From positions 107,841-171,840 of the forward strand of contig NZ_JAFLEQ010000016.1 of NCBI RefSeq assembly GCF_017307055.1: a DNA stretch of 64,000 bases, written 5' to 3'. A program made the position numbers and the translations under genes. This stretch comes from Corynebacterium mendelii (GTDB lineage: Bacteria > Actinomycetota > Actinomycetes > Mycobacteriales > Mycobacteriaceae). Every line of letters starts with the position of its first letter. The stretch's first letter is position 1. A model generated the notes under the pieces. The model was not told the origin of the DNA, made no database searches, and worked only from the letters and a program-made list of their open reading frames with translations. Shown in pieces: positions 37,778-47,838 of the stretch.

Positions 37778-38755
37778 CTAGGCCTGGCCCTCGAACAGTG
37801 TTGTCACCGATCCGTTTTCGAAGATTTCGTGGATCGTTTTGGCCAGCAGCGGGGCGATCGACAGCACCTTCAGATTGTCCCAGCCGTCGGTGGACTGCGG
37901 CAGGGTGTCGGTGGTGATCACTTCCCGGGCGCCGCACTGGGACAGCCGTTCGCGGGCAGGTCCGGAGAACACGCCGTGGGTGGTGGCGATGATTACGTCA
38001 CCGGCACCTGCTTCACGCAGCACACCGACCGCACCGGAGATTGTTCCACCGGTGTCGATCATGTCGTCGAGCAGCACACAGGTACGGCCGTCAACATCGC
38101 CGACCACCCTGTTGGAGGTCACCTGGTTGGCGACATCCACACTGCGGGTCTTGTGCACGAAAGCCATCGGGGCGCCGCCGAGGGTGTTGGCCCATTTTTC
38201 GGCGACTTTGACCCGCCCGGCGTCCGGGGAGACGACGCAGATATTGTCCAGGCTGTAGTTGGCTTTGATGTAGTCGGTCAAAATCGGCATGGCGTGCATG
38301 TGATCGACCGGGCCGTCGAAAAAGCCCTGAATCTGGTCGGTGTGCAGGTCGACGGAGACAATCCGGTCCGCCCCGGCGGCTTTGAGCAGATCGGCAACCA
38401 GGCGGGCGGAAATCGGTTCACGGCCGCGGTGTTTTTTGTCCTGCCGGGCATAGGGGTAGAAGGGCAGGATCGCGGTGATCCTCTTCGCCGAGCCGCGTTT
38501 GAGGGCGTCGATCATGATCAGCTGTTCCATCAGCCACTTGTTCAGCGGCTGCGGGTGGGCCTGGAGCACGAACGCGTCGGAGCCGCGGACTGACTCCTCG
38601 AAACGGACGAAGATTTCGCCGTTGGCGAAGTCACGGGCTGTGGTGGGGGTGATCTCAATGCCGAGTTCCCTGGCGACTGCGTCGGCCAGATCCGGGTGTG
38701 CCCGGCCGGTGAACAGCATGAGATTTTTCTGGTTGTCGATCCAATGGGCGGTCAT
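37778..38755 (-). CDS. prs: Ribose-phosphate pyrophosphokinase
   Basis: PRPP synthetase (325 aa) makes phosphoribosyl pyrophosphate from ribose 5-phosphate and ATP for nucleotide, His and Trp synthesis. Blocks seen: ARDFANGEIFVRFEESVRG near the N-terminus, the catalytic FYPYARQDKKHRGREPISA, SVDLHTDQIQGFF, and the PRPP-binding loop VLLDDMIDTGGTISG. It follows glmU by 101 bp on the same strand, the conserved glmU-prs pair. AGGAG is present but about 17 nt before the ATG, so the ribosome-binding site is weak or the start slightly off. Confidence 0.95.
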   Translation of the reverse strand: MTAHWIDNQKNLMLFTGRAHPDLADAVARELGIEITPTTARDFANGEIFVRFEESVRGSDAFVLQAHPQPLNKWLMEQLIMIDALKRGSAKRITAILPFYPYARQDKKHRGREPISARLVADLLKAAGADRIVSVDLHTDQIQGFFDGPVDHMHAMPILTDYIKANYSLDNICVVSPDAGRVKVAEKWANTLGGAPMAFVHKTRSVDVANQVTSNRVVGDVDGRTCVLLDDMIDTGGTISGAVGVLREAGAGDVIIATTHGVFSGPARERLSQCGAREVITTDTLPQSTDGWDNLKVLSIAPLLAKTIHEIFENGSVTTLFEGQA

Positions 38756-38856
38756 GGTGGTTGTTTTCGCTCGCTCCTGGAAAAAAAGGGGGGATGAATC
38801 GGGGTTTTCCGCGCTTTCGGCAGGTGATGCCCACGGTGCGGGAAACAGCAGGATAT

Positions 38857-40356
38857 TTACTTGTCGCTGTCGGTGCCGGGCGTGGCGCTGCCGGTGCGGG
38901 CACGGGCGGCCGCGTCGGCTGCCGGGGTGCCGGGGCGTTTGTTTTCCACCCAGCCTTCGATGATGCGCTGTTTGGCCGATGAGACTGTCAGTGCTCCGGC
39001 CGGAACATCATCCTTGATCACTGTACCTGCACCGGAATACACGCCATCACCGACGGTGACGGGCGCAATGAACATTGTGTCACTGCCGGTGCGCACGTGG
39101 GAGCCGATGGTGGTGTGGTGTTTGTTGACTCCGTCATAGTTGACGAACACGCTAGAGGCCCCGATATTGGATTCCTCGCCGATGGTGGCATCGCCCACAT
39201 AGGTCAAATGCGGCACTTTCGAACCGCGGCCGATGACGGCTTTTTTCGTCTCCACGAAGCCGCCGAGTTTGCCGTTGTCACCCAGTTGAGTTCCCGGACG
39301 GATGTAGGTGAACGGTCCCACATCAGCGTGGGCGCCGATAACGGAATCAAACCCGTGGGTGCGCACCACACTGGCGCCTTCACCCACCGTCATGTTCTCC
39401 AGCATGGTGTCGGGGCCTATGACACAGCCGGTGGCGATGCTGGTTGATCCCTTCAGCTGGCAGTTCGGCTCGAGGAGCACGTCATTGGCGATCTCGACGT
39501 CACAGTCGATGAACACACTGTCCGGGTCGGTCATGGTCACGCCGTTTTTCATGTGCATCTCGCGCAGCCGCCGGTTGAACTGCCGGTTGGCCTCGGCCAG
39601 CTGCACCCGGTCGTTGACCCCGGCCACCAGTGCCGGATCGGCCAGCCGGTGGGCGCGCACGATCCGGTCACTGGCCCGGGCGATACCGATGACGTCGGTG
39701 AGATAAAACTCGCCCTGGGCGTTGTTGGTGTCCAGCTGGCCGACCGCGTCAGCCAACAGCGCCGCATCGAAGGCGTAGACCCCGGAGTTGATTTCCCGGA
39801 TGGTTCTGGTCTCCTCGTCGGCGTCTTTTTCCTCCACGATGCGGGTGACTTCCCCGTCGGCGGTGCGCACGATACGGCCGTAGCCGTGCGGATCATCAAC
39901 CATGGTGGTCAAAACCGTCACCCCGGCCCGCGGTTTGGCGGAATGCTCGGCCAGCAGGGCTGCGAGCACCTCGGCGCCCAGCAGCGGAACATCAGAGGTG
40001 GTCACCACAATGGTGCCGGTGAAATCGGCCAGTGCCGCCGACTGCAGGGCGCAGGCCACCGCATCACCGGTGCCGTTTTGCTGTTTTTGCACCACCGTGT
40101 CGATGGAGCCGACCCCGTAGTCTTTGTCCATACGGGGTTTCAGCTCGTCCAGGGCCGCATCGACTAGGTCTTTGCCGTGTCCGGTGACCACCACAACATG
40201 ATCCGGGCGGATACCGCAGGCGGCATGCACCGCGTGCCCGAGCATGCTCCGGCCGGCCACGGTGTGCAGCATCTTCGGGGTGGCGGATTTCATCCTGGTG
40301 CCGGCACCGGCGGCCAACACTACGACAGCAACATCGGGATGGGGGGTAAGCGGCAT
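38857..40356 (-). CDS. glmU: Bifunctional GlmU (GlcN-1-P acetyltransferase / GlcNAc-1-P uridyltransferase)
   Basis: A 499-aa enzyme making UDP-GlcNAc for peptidoglycan and arabinogalactan linkage. The N-terminal pyrophosphorylase has the LAAGAGTRMKSATPK nucleotide loop (about residues 14-28), QNGTGDAV and VVTTSDVPLL. The C-terminal left-handed beta-helix (about 260-460) has repeated hexapeptides (for example IATGCVIGPD) and the acetyltransferase blocks GPFTYIRPGT, VETKKAVIGRGSKVPHLTYV and NYDGVNKHHT. A Pro/Ala/Thr-rich tail of about 30 residues follows. It is the first gene of the glmU-prs unit. tRNA-Gln lies 428 bp upstream on the same strand, a corynebacterial arrangement. Confidence 0.96.
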   Translation of the reverse strand: MPLTPHPDVAVVVLAAGAGTRMKSATPKMLHTVAGRSMLGHAVHAACGIRPDHVVVVTGHGKDLVDAALDELKPRMDKDYGVGSIDTVVQKQQNGTGDAVACALQSAALADFTGTIVVTTSDVPLLGAEVLAALLAEHSAKPRAGVTVLTTMVDDPHGYGRIVRTADGEVTRIVEEKDADEETRTIREINSGVYAFDAALLADAVGQLDTNNAQGEFYLTDVIGIARASDRIVRAHRLADPALVAGVNDRVQLAEANRQFNRRLREMHMKNGVTMTDPDSVFIDCDVEIANDVLLEPNCQLKGSTSIATGCVIGPDTMLENMTVGEGASVVRTHGFDSVIGAHADVGPFTYIRPGTQLGDNGKLGGFVETKKAVIGRGSKVPHLTYVGDATIGEESNIGASSVFVNYDGVNKHHTTIGSHVRTGSDTMFIAPVTVGDGVYSGAGTVIKDDVPAGALTVSSAKQRIIEGWVENKRPGTPAADAAARARTGSATPGTDSDK

Positions 40357-40783
40357 GGCAGATCAAGGACTCTTTTCTGGTTTGTGTTCGACCGCGCACC
40401 GTGCGGCCGGCACCGGTCGCACGACCCCGGGAGGGAAAAACACAAAGGTGAAAAAAGACGGCAACACCATCGTCTTTTTCCAGCCCGCGGTCCACGCGGC
40501 GGGGGTCAGGTATCAGGGGACTGTCACAGGTGTGTGACATACGGGGCACGGCACCACGGTGTGTGCCGCAGGGCCAACCGTACCCGACCAGACGGTGTGC
40601 CACGGCACAGTGATCCATCCCGTACACCCTGCAGGCTGTGCCGGTGATCATCCCGGACACCGGAAAAACAGCACCACCCCGCCTGGTGGCGCGGCGGGGA
40701 AACGGGTGAAAACACGCTGCGGAACACGTCGTTGGCGGTGGCCGGAAAAACAGCGGTGACAAGGCAAAAAGACATAAAAAAAG
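40357..40783. other. glmU-tRNA gap with inverted repeats
   Basis: 427 bp with no gene. It contains an inverted repeat TGTCACA-GGTG-TGTGACA (40522-40539) and a hairpin AAAAAGACG/CGTCTTTTT (40452-40479) that could terminate in either direction. The first is oriented the opposite way to a GlxR site. Confidence 0.5.
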
Positions 40784-40855
40784 CTTCCCCGCCAGGACTC
40801 GAACCTGGAAAGCTGGTACCAAAAACCAGAGTGTTGCCGATTACACCACGGGGAA
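40784..40855 (-). tRNA. tRNA-Gln (UUG)
   Basis: A 72-nt cloverleaf on the reverse strand. The acceptor TTCCCCG pairs with CGGGGAA and the discriminator is G. The anticodon stem CTGGT/ACCAG encloses TTTTGGT, giving anticodon UUG. The T-arm is CCAGG-TTCGAGT-CCTGG. CCA is not encoded. A run of seven T follows almost at once, serving as a terminator. A TAGAAT box about 58 nt upstream (40913-40918 on the reverse strand) is a candidate -10. Confidence 0.95.
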
Positions 40856-41300
40856 TCACCGCACGTGCGGTCTGGCCGGTTGATCACCGGTGAACTCCGT
40901 GCGGCGCAGATTATTCTAGCCTACCGGCCCGGGCGGTACGCCAATCGTCACTGCCCGCCGCTTACCCCAGGAAGGTGTGGGGGGACGAAAACACACCGGT
41001 CACCCTGTCTTTTCCGGTGCCGCGGCCGGCGGCGGTCCGCGGGCGTGCCCGCCCGGTGTGCGGGTCTGATTTATTCCCGCCCGTGACGGTGGTGGCCGGG
41101 CCTGAACCCCCGCCGGGAACACGGCGACGATTGATCCGATGCCCGTGACGGTGGTGGGGGTGCGGTGTGTGGTCCGCCGGGTGTGAACAGCGTGTCACAA
41201 ACGCCGGTGATGGTGTGTGTGCGGGGTGGATACACCGGTGTACCGCGGTGACGGTCGATGAGCTGCTTAACGGCGGCGGTCGGTGGCTACAATGAGTCCC
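40856..41300. other. Gap with 16-bp direct repeat before the TetR gene
   Basis: 445 bp with no gene. CCCGTGACGGTGGTGG occurs twice (41080-41095 and 41142-41157). TGTGA-N8-TCACA at 41182-41199 resembles, but does not match, a GlxR site. The repeats could be operators of the divergent or adjacent regulator. Confidence 0.5.
41288..41293 (+). promoter_or_regulatory. Candidate -10 (TACAAT) of leaderless TetR gene
   Basis: TACAAT ends 7 nt before ATG 41301. It overlaps the alternative upstream GTG frame, which argues for the downstream start. Confidence 0.6.
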
Positions 41301-41954
41301 ATGGCCAGACAGCGTATGACGGGACAGCAGCGCAGGGAACAGTTGATCGGTATTGGACTTGCCCTGTTCGCCGAGCGTGGCTTTGAGGGCACCAGTGTCG
41401 AGGAGATCGCCGCCAAAGCGGGAGTGAGCAAACCCGTTGTCTACGAGCATTTCGGGGGTAAAGAAGGCCTCTACCAGGCGGTGGTCAAGCAGGAAGCCGA
41501 ACATGTCGAGTCGGTGCTTGCCGAGGCATTGGGGCGGGGGCGTTCCCGCTACCGGGTGGAGCAGGCGGTGCTGGCGATGCTGACCTATGTGGAAGAACAC
41601 ACCGACGGCTTCATTATTCTGGCCCGCGATTCCGATCCGGATCCCGATTCCCCCGCCCGCCGCCAGTACGGCACACTGCTCAACAACTCCGTGGCCAAAG
41701 CCACCGACATTTTGGGCAACGCCATGAAACGCTCCGGGCTGGACACCCGCTACAGCGAACTCTACGGCCAGGCGATGGTCGGCATGGTGGCCTCCGTCGC
41801 CAAATGGTGGCTGGATACCAAACAGCCGCCGAAGGAAACCGTCGCCGCCTATCTGGTCAATCTCATCTGGAACGGCCTGGAACGCATGGACGACGACCCG
41901 AAACTCACCGAGAACATTCTCACCGAAGGCGCGGTGCTGGGGAAAAAAGACTAG
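41301..41954 (+). CDS. TetR-family regulator upstream of mfd
   Basis: A 217-aa protein. The N-terminal helix-turn-helix is clear: GLALFAERGFEGTSVEEIA, AKAGVSKPVVYEHFGGKEGL. The C-terminal domain (about residues 60-217) is helical with a Trp pair (VAKWWLDTKQPP). I start at ATG 41301 (MARQRMTGQQRREQL). This kind of TetR gene sits next to mfd/glmU in several corynebacteria, but its ligand and targets are not known to me. The two 16-bp direct repeats upstream are possible autoregulatory sites. Confidence 0.88.
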   Translation: MARQRMTGQQRREQLIGIGLALFAERGFEGTSVEEIAAKAGVSKPVVYEHFGGKEGLYQAVVKQEAEHVESVLAEALGRGRSRYRVEQAVLAMLTYVEEHTDGFIILARDSDPDPDSPARRQYGTLLNNSVAKATDILGNAMKRSGLDTRYSELYGQAMVGMVASVAKWWLDTKQPPKETVAAYLVNLIWNGLERMDDDPKLTENILTEGAVLGKKD

Positions 41955-42334
41955 GGGTGTGACCGGTTTTCCGCTCTTTCCCGGCGCAGCCGTTCCCGGG
42001 ACAGCCCCGGTGCGGGGGCGGCGCCCTGCCGGCGTGACCGCCGGGCCACCGGCAGAGGCCGCCGCCGGTGGAAGCTGAAACACGTGTGGTGGGTTTTTCC
42101 CGCCGGGTGGGGGCGGTCCGCAACTTTTGGCACCGGCGCTCCGGCGGGTAGGGTGCCCAGTGGTCCGCCTGCGGCAGCAGACACCCCGCAGGCCCCGGGC
42201 TGAGCGGGCTGTGGCGGGGTGGGTGTTGCGGCGTTATCCAGCCCGGCACGCCTGCCGGGGCCTGTTGTTTGGCCGGTTTGTTCATCGTTTTCTTTTCCTG
42301 CCGCCCCCTGTGACATGTGAGGTGTGTTTTTCCC
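41955..42334. other. Gap between TetR gene and mfd
   Basis: 380 bp, GC-rich, with several self-complementary CCGGCGG/CCGCCGG tracts (about 42025-42075). No supported gene, strong promoter or T-run terminator is seen. Confidence 0.4.
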
Positions 42335-45300
42335 GTGACTGCTCAACCCGCACCCGCCGCGACGGCGGCCCTGGCCGGTCTGGCCGCGACCATTGGTTTG
42401 AGTGACCAATTCGACCGGGTTCGGGCGGCCATGGGGCAACCGGATGTCCATGTCACCGCCATCGACCAGCTGCGCCCCTGGCTGGTGTCTGTCATGGCGG
42501 CCACCCGGCCGGTACTGGTGGTGGTGCCCACCGGGCGGGAAGCCGAGGACATTGCCGCTGAACTGGCCGCCTGCCTGGGCGAGGAGGCGGTCGGGGTGTT
42601 CACCTCCTGGGAAACCCTCCCGCATGAGCGCATGAGCCCGTCAACCGAGACTGTGGCGCAGCGGGCGAAAGTTCTTGACCACATCGACCGTTTGCCGGTG
42701 GTGGTGGCTGCGGCCCGGGCGTTTTGCCAGCCGATCCCGGTCACCGTCCAGGGGCGGCAACCGGTGGTGCTGCGCACCGGGGAAGACCACGACTTCGATG
42801 AGCTGGTGCGCAGCCTGGTGTTCCGCGGCTACCAGACCACCGACCAGGTCGGGGCGAAAGGGCAGGTGGCTGTCCGCGGCGGATTGATCGACGTGTTCCC
42901 GCCCACCGAGGAACACCCGGTCCGCATCGATTTTTGGGGCGATGAAATCCAGGAGATGAAATATTTCTCCGTCGGTGACCAGCGCACCTTCGATGACGGC
43001 CGGACAGACGAAGTGGCGCTCTACCCCTGCCGGGAGCTGCCCGTCAGTGACGAGGTGATCCGCCGGGCGCAGGCGCTGGCCGAAGAGCACACCGGCAATG
43101 CCGCCCTGCAACAGCTGCTGTCCACCGTGGCCGAAGGTCAGCCCGCCGACGGCATGGAAGCCCTGATTCCGGTCCTGACCGATTCCCGGCTGGCCACCCT
43201 GGCCGAATTCATGCCGGAAGGCACCCACGTACTGGCCGTTGACCCGGTGAAAATCCACAACCGGGTGGTGGATCTGGAAGCCACCGACCGGGAATTCCTG
43301 CAGGCCGGGTGGGAAGCCGCGGCCATGGGGGCCAGCGGGCCGATTTCGGCTGAGGGACTGGATTTGTCCGCCAGTTCCTACTGCCCGCCCGGGAAACTGA
43401 AGGCCGCCGCCACCGCCGCCGGATGCGTGTGGTGGTCACTGGCGCCGACCGGCATGCTGGGCCAGGCCACCGCCGGCGGGACCACCACCATTGAGCTGTC
43501 GTGCGGGCCGGGACCCCGGCCGGCCGGGGACCGGCAGGCCGTCGAGACGATGTACCGGGAGCTGAAAGAGCATGTCCTGGCCGGGGGCATGGCGGCTTTT
43601 GTCAGCCCCAACAAAGCCTTCGCCGCCCGCATGACCGACCGTTTCCTCGACCAGGGCATCAGTGCGGCGGCAGCTGACGGGCACCCCCCGCAGCCCGGGC
43701 AGGTCGCCGTCTACACCGCGCTGACCCACGGCGGCCTGACCGTGCCGGGGATCCCGGACTGCGGTGGCCGGGATCTGGTGGTGATCACCGAAACCGATGT
43801 CACCGGCAACCGGGTGGGCGATATTGCCGGCATGCGGCGGAAAAGAGCGAAAAAACGCCGCCGCATCGATCCGCTGGCACTGGAAAAAGGCGACTATGTC
43901 GTCCACGATTCCCACGGTATCGGCCGCTTCGTGGAGATGACCGAACGCACCATCACCACCGGCGATGAGACCTCCCGGCGGGAATACCTGGTCATCGAGT
44001 ACGCGGCCAGCAAACGCGGCCAGCCGGCCGACCGGCTGTATGTGCCGATGGATTCGCTGGATCTGCTCTCCCGCTACGTCGGCGGGGAAAAACCCACCCT
44101 GTCGAAAATGGGTGGCTCCGACTGGAAGAACACCAAGAAAAAAGCCCGCTCGGCGGTCAAGGAAATCGCCGCCGAACTCATCGAACTCTACGCCAAACGC
44201 CAGGCCGCGCCCGGCCATGCTTTTGCCGCCGATTCCCCCTGGCAGCGGGAGCTGGAGGACAATTTCCCCTACCTGGAAACCGAAGACCAGATGGCCGCGA
44301 TCGATGATGTGAAAGCGGACATGGAAAAACCTGTTCCCATGGACCGGGTGGTTGTCGGCGATGTCGGCTACGGCAAAACAGAGGTGGCCGTGCGTGCCGC
44401 CTTCAAGGCGGTGCAGGACGGAAAACAGGTGGCGGTGCTGGTGCCCACCACCCTGCTGGCCCAGCAGCATCTGGCCACCTTTACCGGGCGGATGGACGGT
44501 TTCCCGGTCACCATCGACTGTTTGAGCCGGTTTACCTCCGGGAAAGAATCGACACGGATTCTCACCGGGCTGGCCGACGGGTCGGTGGACATTGTCATCG
44601 GCACCCACCGGCTGATCCAGACCGGTGTGCGGTGGAAAAACCTCGGCCTGGTCATCGTCGACGAGGAGCAGCGTTTCGGTGTCGAACACAAAGAACACAT
44701 CAAGGCGCTGCGCAGCCACGTTGACGTGCTGACGATGTCGGCCACCCCGATTCCCCGCACCCTGGAGATGTCGATGGCCGGTATCCGGGAGATGTCGACG
44801 ATCCTCACCCCGCCGCAGGACAGGCACCCGGTGCTGACCTATGTCGGGGCACAGGAAGACAAACAGGTGGCCGCCGCCATCCGCCGGGAGCTGCTGCGCG
44901 ACGGGCAGGTGTTCTATGTCCACAACCGGGTGCAGTCGATCGACGAGCGGGCGAGACACCTGCGCGAACTGGTTCCGGAGGCACGCATCGTCGTCGCCCA
45001 CGGCCAGATGGGCGAAGAACAGCTGGAAAAAACAGTCCAGGGCTTCTGGGACAAAGACTATGACGTGCTGGTGTGCACCACCATCGTCGAAACAGGTCTG
45101 GACATCGCCAACGCCAACACCCTGATTGTGGAAAACGCCCACCACATGGGGCTGAGCCAGCTGCACCAGCTGCGCGGCCGGGTGGGGCGTTCCCGGCAGC
45201 GCGGCTACGCCTATTTCCTGTACCCGAAAAACCAGCTTCTCAGCGAAACCTCCTACGACCGGCTGGCCACCATCGCCCAGAACAACGAGCTGGGGGCCGG

Positions 45301-46021
45301 TATGGCGGTGGCGATGAAAGACCTGGAGATGCGCGGGGCCGGCAATGTGCTCGGCGCCGAACAGTCCGGGCATATCGCCGGTGTCGGCTTCGACATGTAC
45401 ATCCGCCTGGTCGGGGAAGCCGTCGAGGCAATGAAATCGCTGGCCGACGGCACCCCGCTGGACGCCACCGACAAAGGCCCGAAAGAAATCCGGGTCGATT
45501 TGCCCGTCGATGCCCACGTGCCGGAGAGCTACATTGCTTCCGAAAGGCTGCGGCTGGAGGTCTACCGGGCGGTGGCTGAAGCACACAATGAACAGGACCT
45601 TAGGCTGGCTGTGGAAGACATGAAAGACCGCTACGGGCCGGTCCCGGTGGAAGTGGAGCGGCTGCTCAGCCTGGCCAGGCTGCGCCAGCAGGCCCGCGCA
45701 GCCGGCCTGACGGACCTGGTGGTGCAGGGCACCCGGATCAAAATCCATCCCGTCGAGCTGGCCGATTCCAAACAGGTGCGGCTGAAAAGGCTCTATCCCG
45801 GCTCGACCTACCGGGCGGCGGCCAAAGCCATCCAGCTGTCGATTCCGAAATCGGGCCGCAGCCTCACCGACCCGAAGCTGCGGGACACCGACCTGGTGCA
45901 GTGGCTGGCCGATGTCATCTCCTCGCTGTTCGATGTGCCCGCCATCGATGTCACCGGCGGGAAGAAATCGGCCCCGGCCTCCTCCACCCCCGCCGGGGGC
46001 GGCTACATTTCCGCTGGTTAA
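42335..46021 (+). CDS. mfd: Transcription-repair coupling factor
   Basis: Mfd (1228 aa) removes stalled RNA polymerase and recruits UvrA. The N-terminal UvrB-like part lacks ATPase motifs. A CarD-like RNA-polymerase-interacting domain follows (EKGDYVVHDSHGIGRFVEM, about residues 515-533). The RecG-like translocase has Walker A GDVGYGKTEVAV (about 674-686), IVDEEQRFGV, SATPIPRTLEM, THE VCTTIVETGLDIANANT block and QLRGRVGRS. The C-terminal regulatory domain ends in a short disordered tail. The start may be GTG 42335 (translated MTAQPAPAATA) or GTG 42317, six codons upstream; neither has a good ribosome-binding site. Confidence 0.95.
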   Translation: MTAQPAPAATAALAGLAATIGLSDQFDRVRAAMGQPDVHVTAIDQLRPWLVSVMAATRPVLVVVPTGREAEDIAAELAACLGEEAVGVFTSWETLPHERMSPSTETVAQRAKVLDHIDRLPVVVAAARAFCQPIPVTVQGRQPVVLRTGEDHDFDELVRSLVFRGYQTTDQVGAKGQVAVRGGLIDVFPPTEEHPVRIDFWGDEIQEMKYFSVGDQRTFDDGRTDEVALYPCRELPVSDEVIRRAQALAEEHTGNAALQQLLSTVAEGQPADGMEALIPVLTDSRLATLAEFMPEGTHVLAVDPVKIHNRVVDLEATDREFLQAGWEAAAMGASGPISAEGLDLSASSYCPPGKLKAAATAAGCVWWSLAPTGMLGQATAGGTTTIELSCGPGPRPAGDRQAVETMYRELKEHVLAGGMAAFVSPNKAFAARMTDRFLDQGISAAAADGHPPQPGQVAVYTALTHGGLTVPGIPDCGGRDLVVITETDVTGNRVGDIAGMRRKRAKKRRRIDPLALEKGDYVVHDSHGIGRFVEMTERTITTGDETSRREYLVIEYAASKRGQPADRLYVPMDSLDLLSRYVGGEKPTLSKMGGSDWKNTKKKARSAVKEIAAELIELYAKRQAAPGHAFAADSPWQRELEDNFPYLETEDQMAAIDDVKADMEKPVPMDRVVVGDVGYGKTEVAVRAAFKAVQDGKQVAVLVPTTLLAQQHLATFTGRMDGFPVTIDCLSRFTSGKESTRILTGLADGSVDIVIGTHRLIQTGVRWKNLGLVIVDEEQRFGVEHKEHIKALRSHVDVLTMSATPIPRTLEMSMAGIREMSTILTPPQDRHPVLTYVGAQEDKQVAAAIRRELLRDGQVFYVHNRVQSIDERARHLRELVPEARIVVAHGQMGEEQLEKTVQGFWDKDYDVLVCTTIVETGLDIANANTLIVENAHHMGLSQLHQLRGRVGRSRQRGYAYFLYPKNQLLSETSYDRLATIAQNNELGAGMAVAMKDLEMRGAGNVLGAEQSGHIAGVGFDMYIRLVGEAVEAMKSLADGTPLDATDKGPKEIRVDLPVDAHVPESYIASERLRLEVYRAVAEAHNEQDLRLAVEDMKDRYGPVPVEVERLLSLARLRQQARAAGLTDLVVQGTRIKIHPVELADSKQVRLKRLYPGSTYRAAAKAIQLSIPKSGRSLTDPKLRDTDLVQWLADVISSLFDVPAIDVTGGKKSAPASSTPAGGGYISAG

Positions 46022-46053
46022 GGGCACAACGAACAATGTTCCGCGGCTGCGCC

Positions 46054-47262
46054 CTACCCGGCTGACGGGGAGTAGAGGGTCAGCCCGTAGCCGGTCATGT
46101 ACGGCTCGATCGAGGAGCTGCTGACATCCAGGGCGTCGTGGGCGGGATTGCCGCGGGCGACACCCACCGCGGCGGTGTTGGTCCCCCCGTCGGCCCGCCG
46201 GTAAACCACAAACACCGGACCCCCGGAATCACCGTGGTCGACAATCGACTCGAAATGGATGACATTGTCGCCCGACAGCGACAGGAACCTCCCGCAGGAC
46301 AACCCCGAGCGGTAGCCCAGATGGCAGACGGCGGCATCGTCGAGCTTTTCAACCTCACTCATGGTCAGCCAGTGGCTGATCTGCGGGAAATGCGCCGGAC
46401 CCAGATCAAGACCGGCGGAAAACCGGTTCCCGGCCAGCTCCACCAGCGCCAGATCAAGCCCCAGCCCGGACATGTATTCCCTGTCGTCGTTGGTGTCGTC
46501 GTCATCGGTGACGATCGTGCCGATAAAGTCGCCGGTGGCCGGCAGATACACCCTGTCGCCGATCGACCCGCAGTGCCCGGCGATGATCATGTAGTCCCGG
46601 CCCCGGTTATCGTGGGCGAACCATCCGGCCGAACAGTAGCCGTGTGTCGTCCGTATTTTCGCCCCCGGCTGCACCACGGTGGCGGCGTCAAGATAGCCGT
46701 AGCCTTTGGACTGCCGGAAAATCCGCGAACTCGGCCGCCGCTTGCGGTGCCCCGGTCGGCCGGTGGGCCGGGCCGGGGCGGCACGCGGGGTCACCGTCGA
46801 CCAGGTGTAGGTGCCCAACCATTGTTCGGTGTCGGCGAACCCCCCGGTCAATTCCCGGGCTTTTCTCTCCGACTCGTCCAGCTTCCGGTAGTAGGACAAC
46901 AACATCTCGTCCAGGTGATCCGGCCTGGACTGCGGGTCCAGTGCCTCCACCGACGCCCGGGACGACGACCAGGAGCGTTCATGCCTGCCGGTGCCGACAT
47001 CCTTCGGCAGGGTGTGACCTGTCACCGCCGGATCGTTGGGCGCCGGCGGAGCGCTGGTCGGCACCGGGCTGTCCACCGGTGGGGCGGCAGGTGCGGGATA
47101 TCCCGGCGCGCCGGGTCGGCCGGGACCGTCCCCACAGCATCGGTGGCGGGCGGAAGAAACCACCAGCGAATCGGCCACCGACGCGGTGATCAGCGCCACC
47201 ACCAGCAGTCCCGCCAGCACCCCCGCAAGGACAACAGCAGTATTTTTCACACATGATTCCAT
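46054..47262 (-). CDS. Membrane-anchored trypsin-like serine protease, copy A
   Basis: A 402-aa protein. A single hydrophobic segment lies at about residues 8-32 (TAVVLAGVLAGLLVVALITA), then a Pro-rich linker, a charged helical region (about 90-150) and a C-terminal S1-type protease domain. The catalytic triad is visible: His in IIAGHCGS, Asp in GLDLALVEL and Ser in DHGDSGGPVF. Cysteines in YCSAGW/AGHC and CHLGYRSGLSCG would form two disulfides. The start is ATG 47262 (MESCVKN). It converges on mfd with 32 bp between the stops. It is related to copy B at 47839. Target unknown; probably cleaves extracellular or envelope proteins. Confidence 0.85.
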   Translation of the reverse strand: MESCVKNTAVVLAGVLAGLLVVALITASVADSLVVSSARHRCCGDGPGRPGAPGYPAPAAPPVDSPVPTSAPPAPNDPAVTGHTLPKDVGTGRHERSWSSSRASVEALDPQSRPDHLDEMLLSYYRKLDESERKARELTGGFADTEQWLGTYTWSTVTPRAAPARPTGRPGHRKRRPSSRIFRQSKGYGYLDAATVVQPGAKIRTTHGYCSAGWFAHDNRGRDYMIIAGHCGSIGDRVYLPATGDFIGTIVTDDDDTNDDREYMSGLGLDLALVELAGNRFSAGLDLGPAHFPQISHWLTMSEVEKLDDAAVCHLGYRSGLSCGRFLSLSGDNVIHFESIVDHGDSGGPVFVVYRRADGGTNTAAVGVARGNPAHDALDVSSSSIEPYMTGYGLTLYSPSAG

Positions 47263-47838
47263 GACCGGTTTGTTCAATCCCCCTGAAAAAACGGGCGCAC
47301 GGGGCGCGGACAACAACACGCCTTGGTGAAAAAAAGGGGGCGAACAAGCGGTCGGCTGCTGCCTGAGCCACGGGCGGGACACACTCGGATCGGTTGGCAA
47401 AGACCGGCAGATTTTGTTGCCTGTCCGGCGGAGTTTCCCCGACAACGCTGTTTTCCCCGGTTACCCCCTGTGGTGCCGGTGGTGGACACCGGCTGTGCCT
47501 GTGCAGCAGCAATGGTCTTTTGCTGAAAAAACCCGGTTGCCCCCCGTTGTTTTTCAACAAGACACCGACCATGCTAGACGCCCCCGGCCCGTGACGGAGA
47601 CAAGTGCCCGGCAATCCCCCCCGGGTGGCCGCACCCGCGGCATCCACCCGGCACAGCGGCTACCGGTGCGGCACAAAGGCGGAAAAAAGAACATGCACAC
47701 CCCACCTGCTTCCAGCACGGCGACGGGGCCGTGCCCGACGGGTGGGAAAAGCCAGGGGGGCACCGGGCGCCGAGCGCGGGACCCGGCGGTGTGGGGGGGT
47801 GAGTTTTTTTGAAAAAGGGTGCCGCCCGCCCCGGTTAC
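47263..47838. other. Gap between the two protease genes
   Basis: 576 bp, GC-rich. Several frames are open only because of base composition. I see no RNA gene, repeat or mobile element. A TTTTT stretch just past copy B (47808-47816 region) is not preceded by a good hairpin. Confidence 0.4.

Noticed and set aside
41182..41199. TGTGA-N8-TCACA near the TetR gene
   Set aside because: The spacing is 8 rather than 6, so it does not fit the GlxR consensus.
43436..46036. 866-aa reverse-strand open frame opposite mfd, and similar ones opposite gapB (17290-18759) and ppk2 (11575-12894)
   Set aside because: They mirror the codon structure of real genes in a GC-rich genome, have low-complexity composition, and show no ribosome-binding site or family motif.
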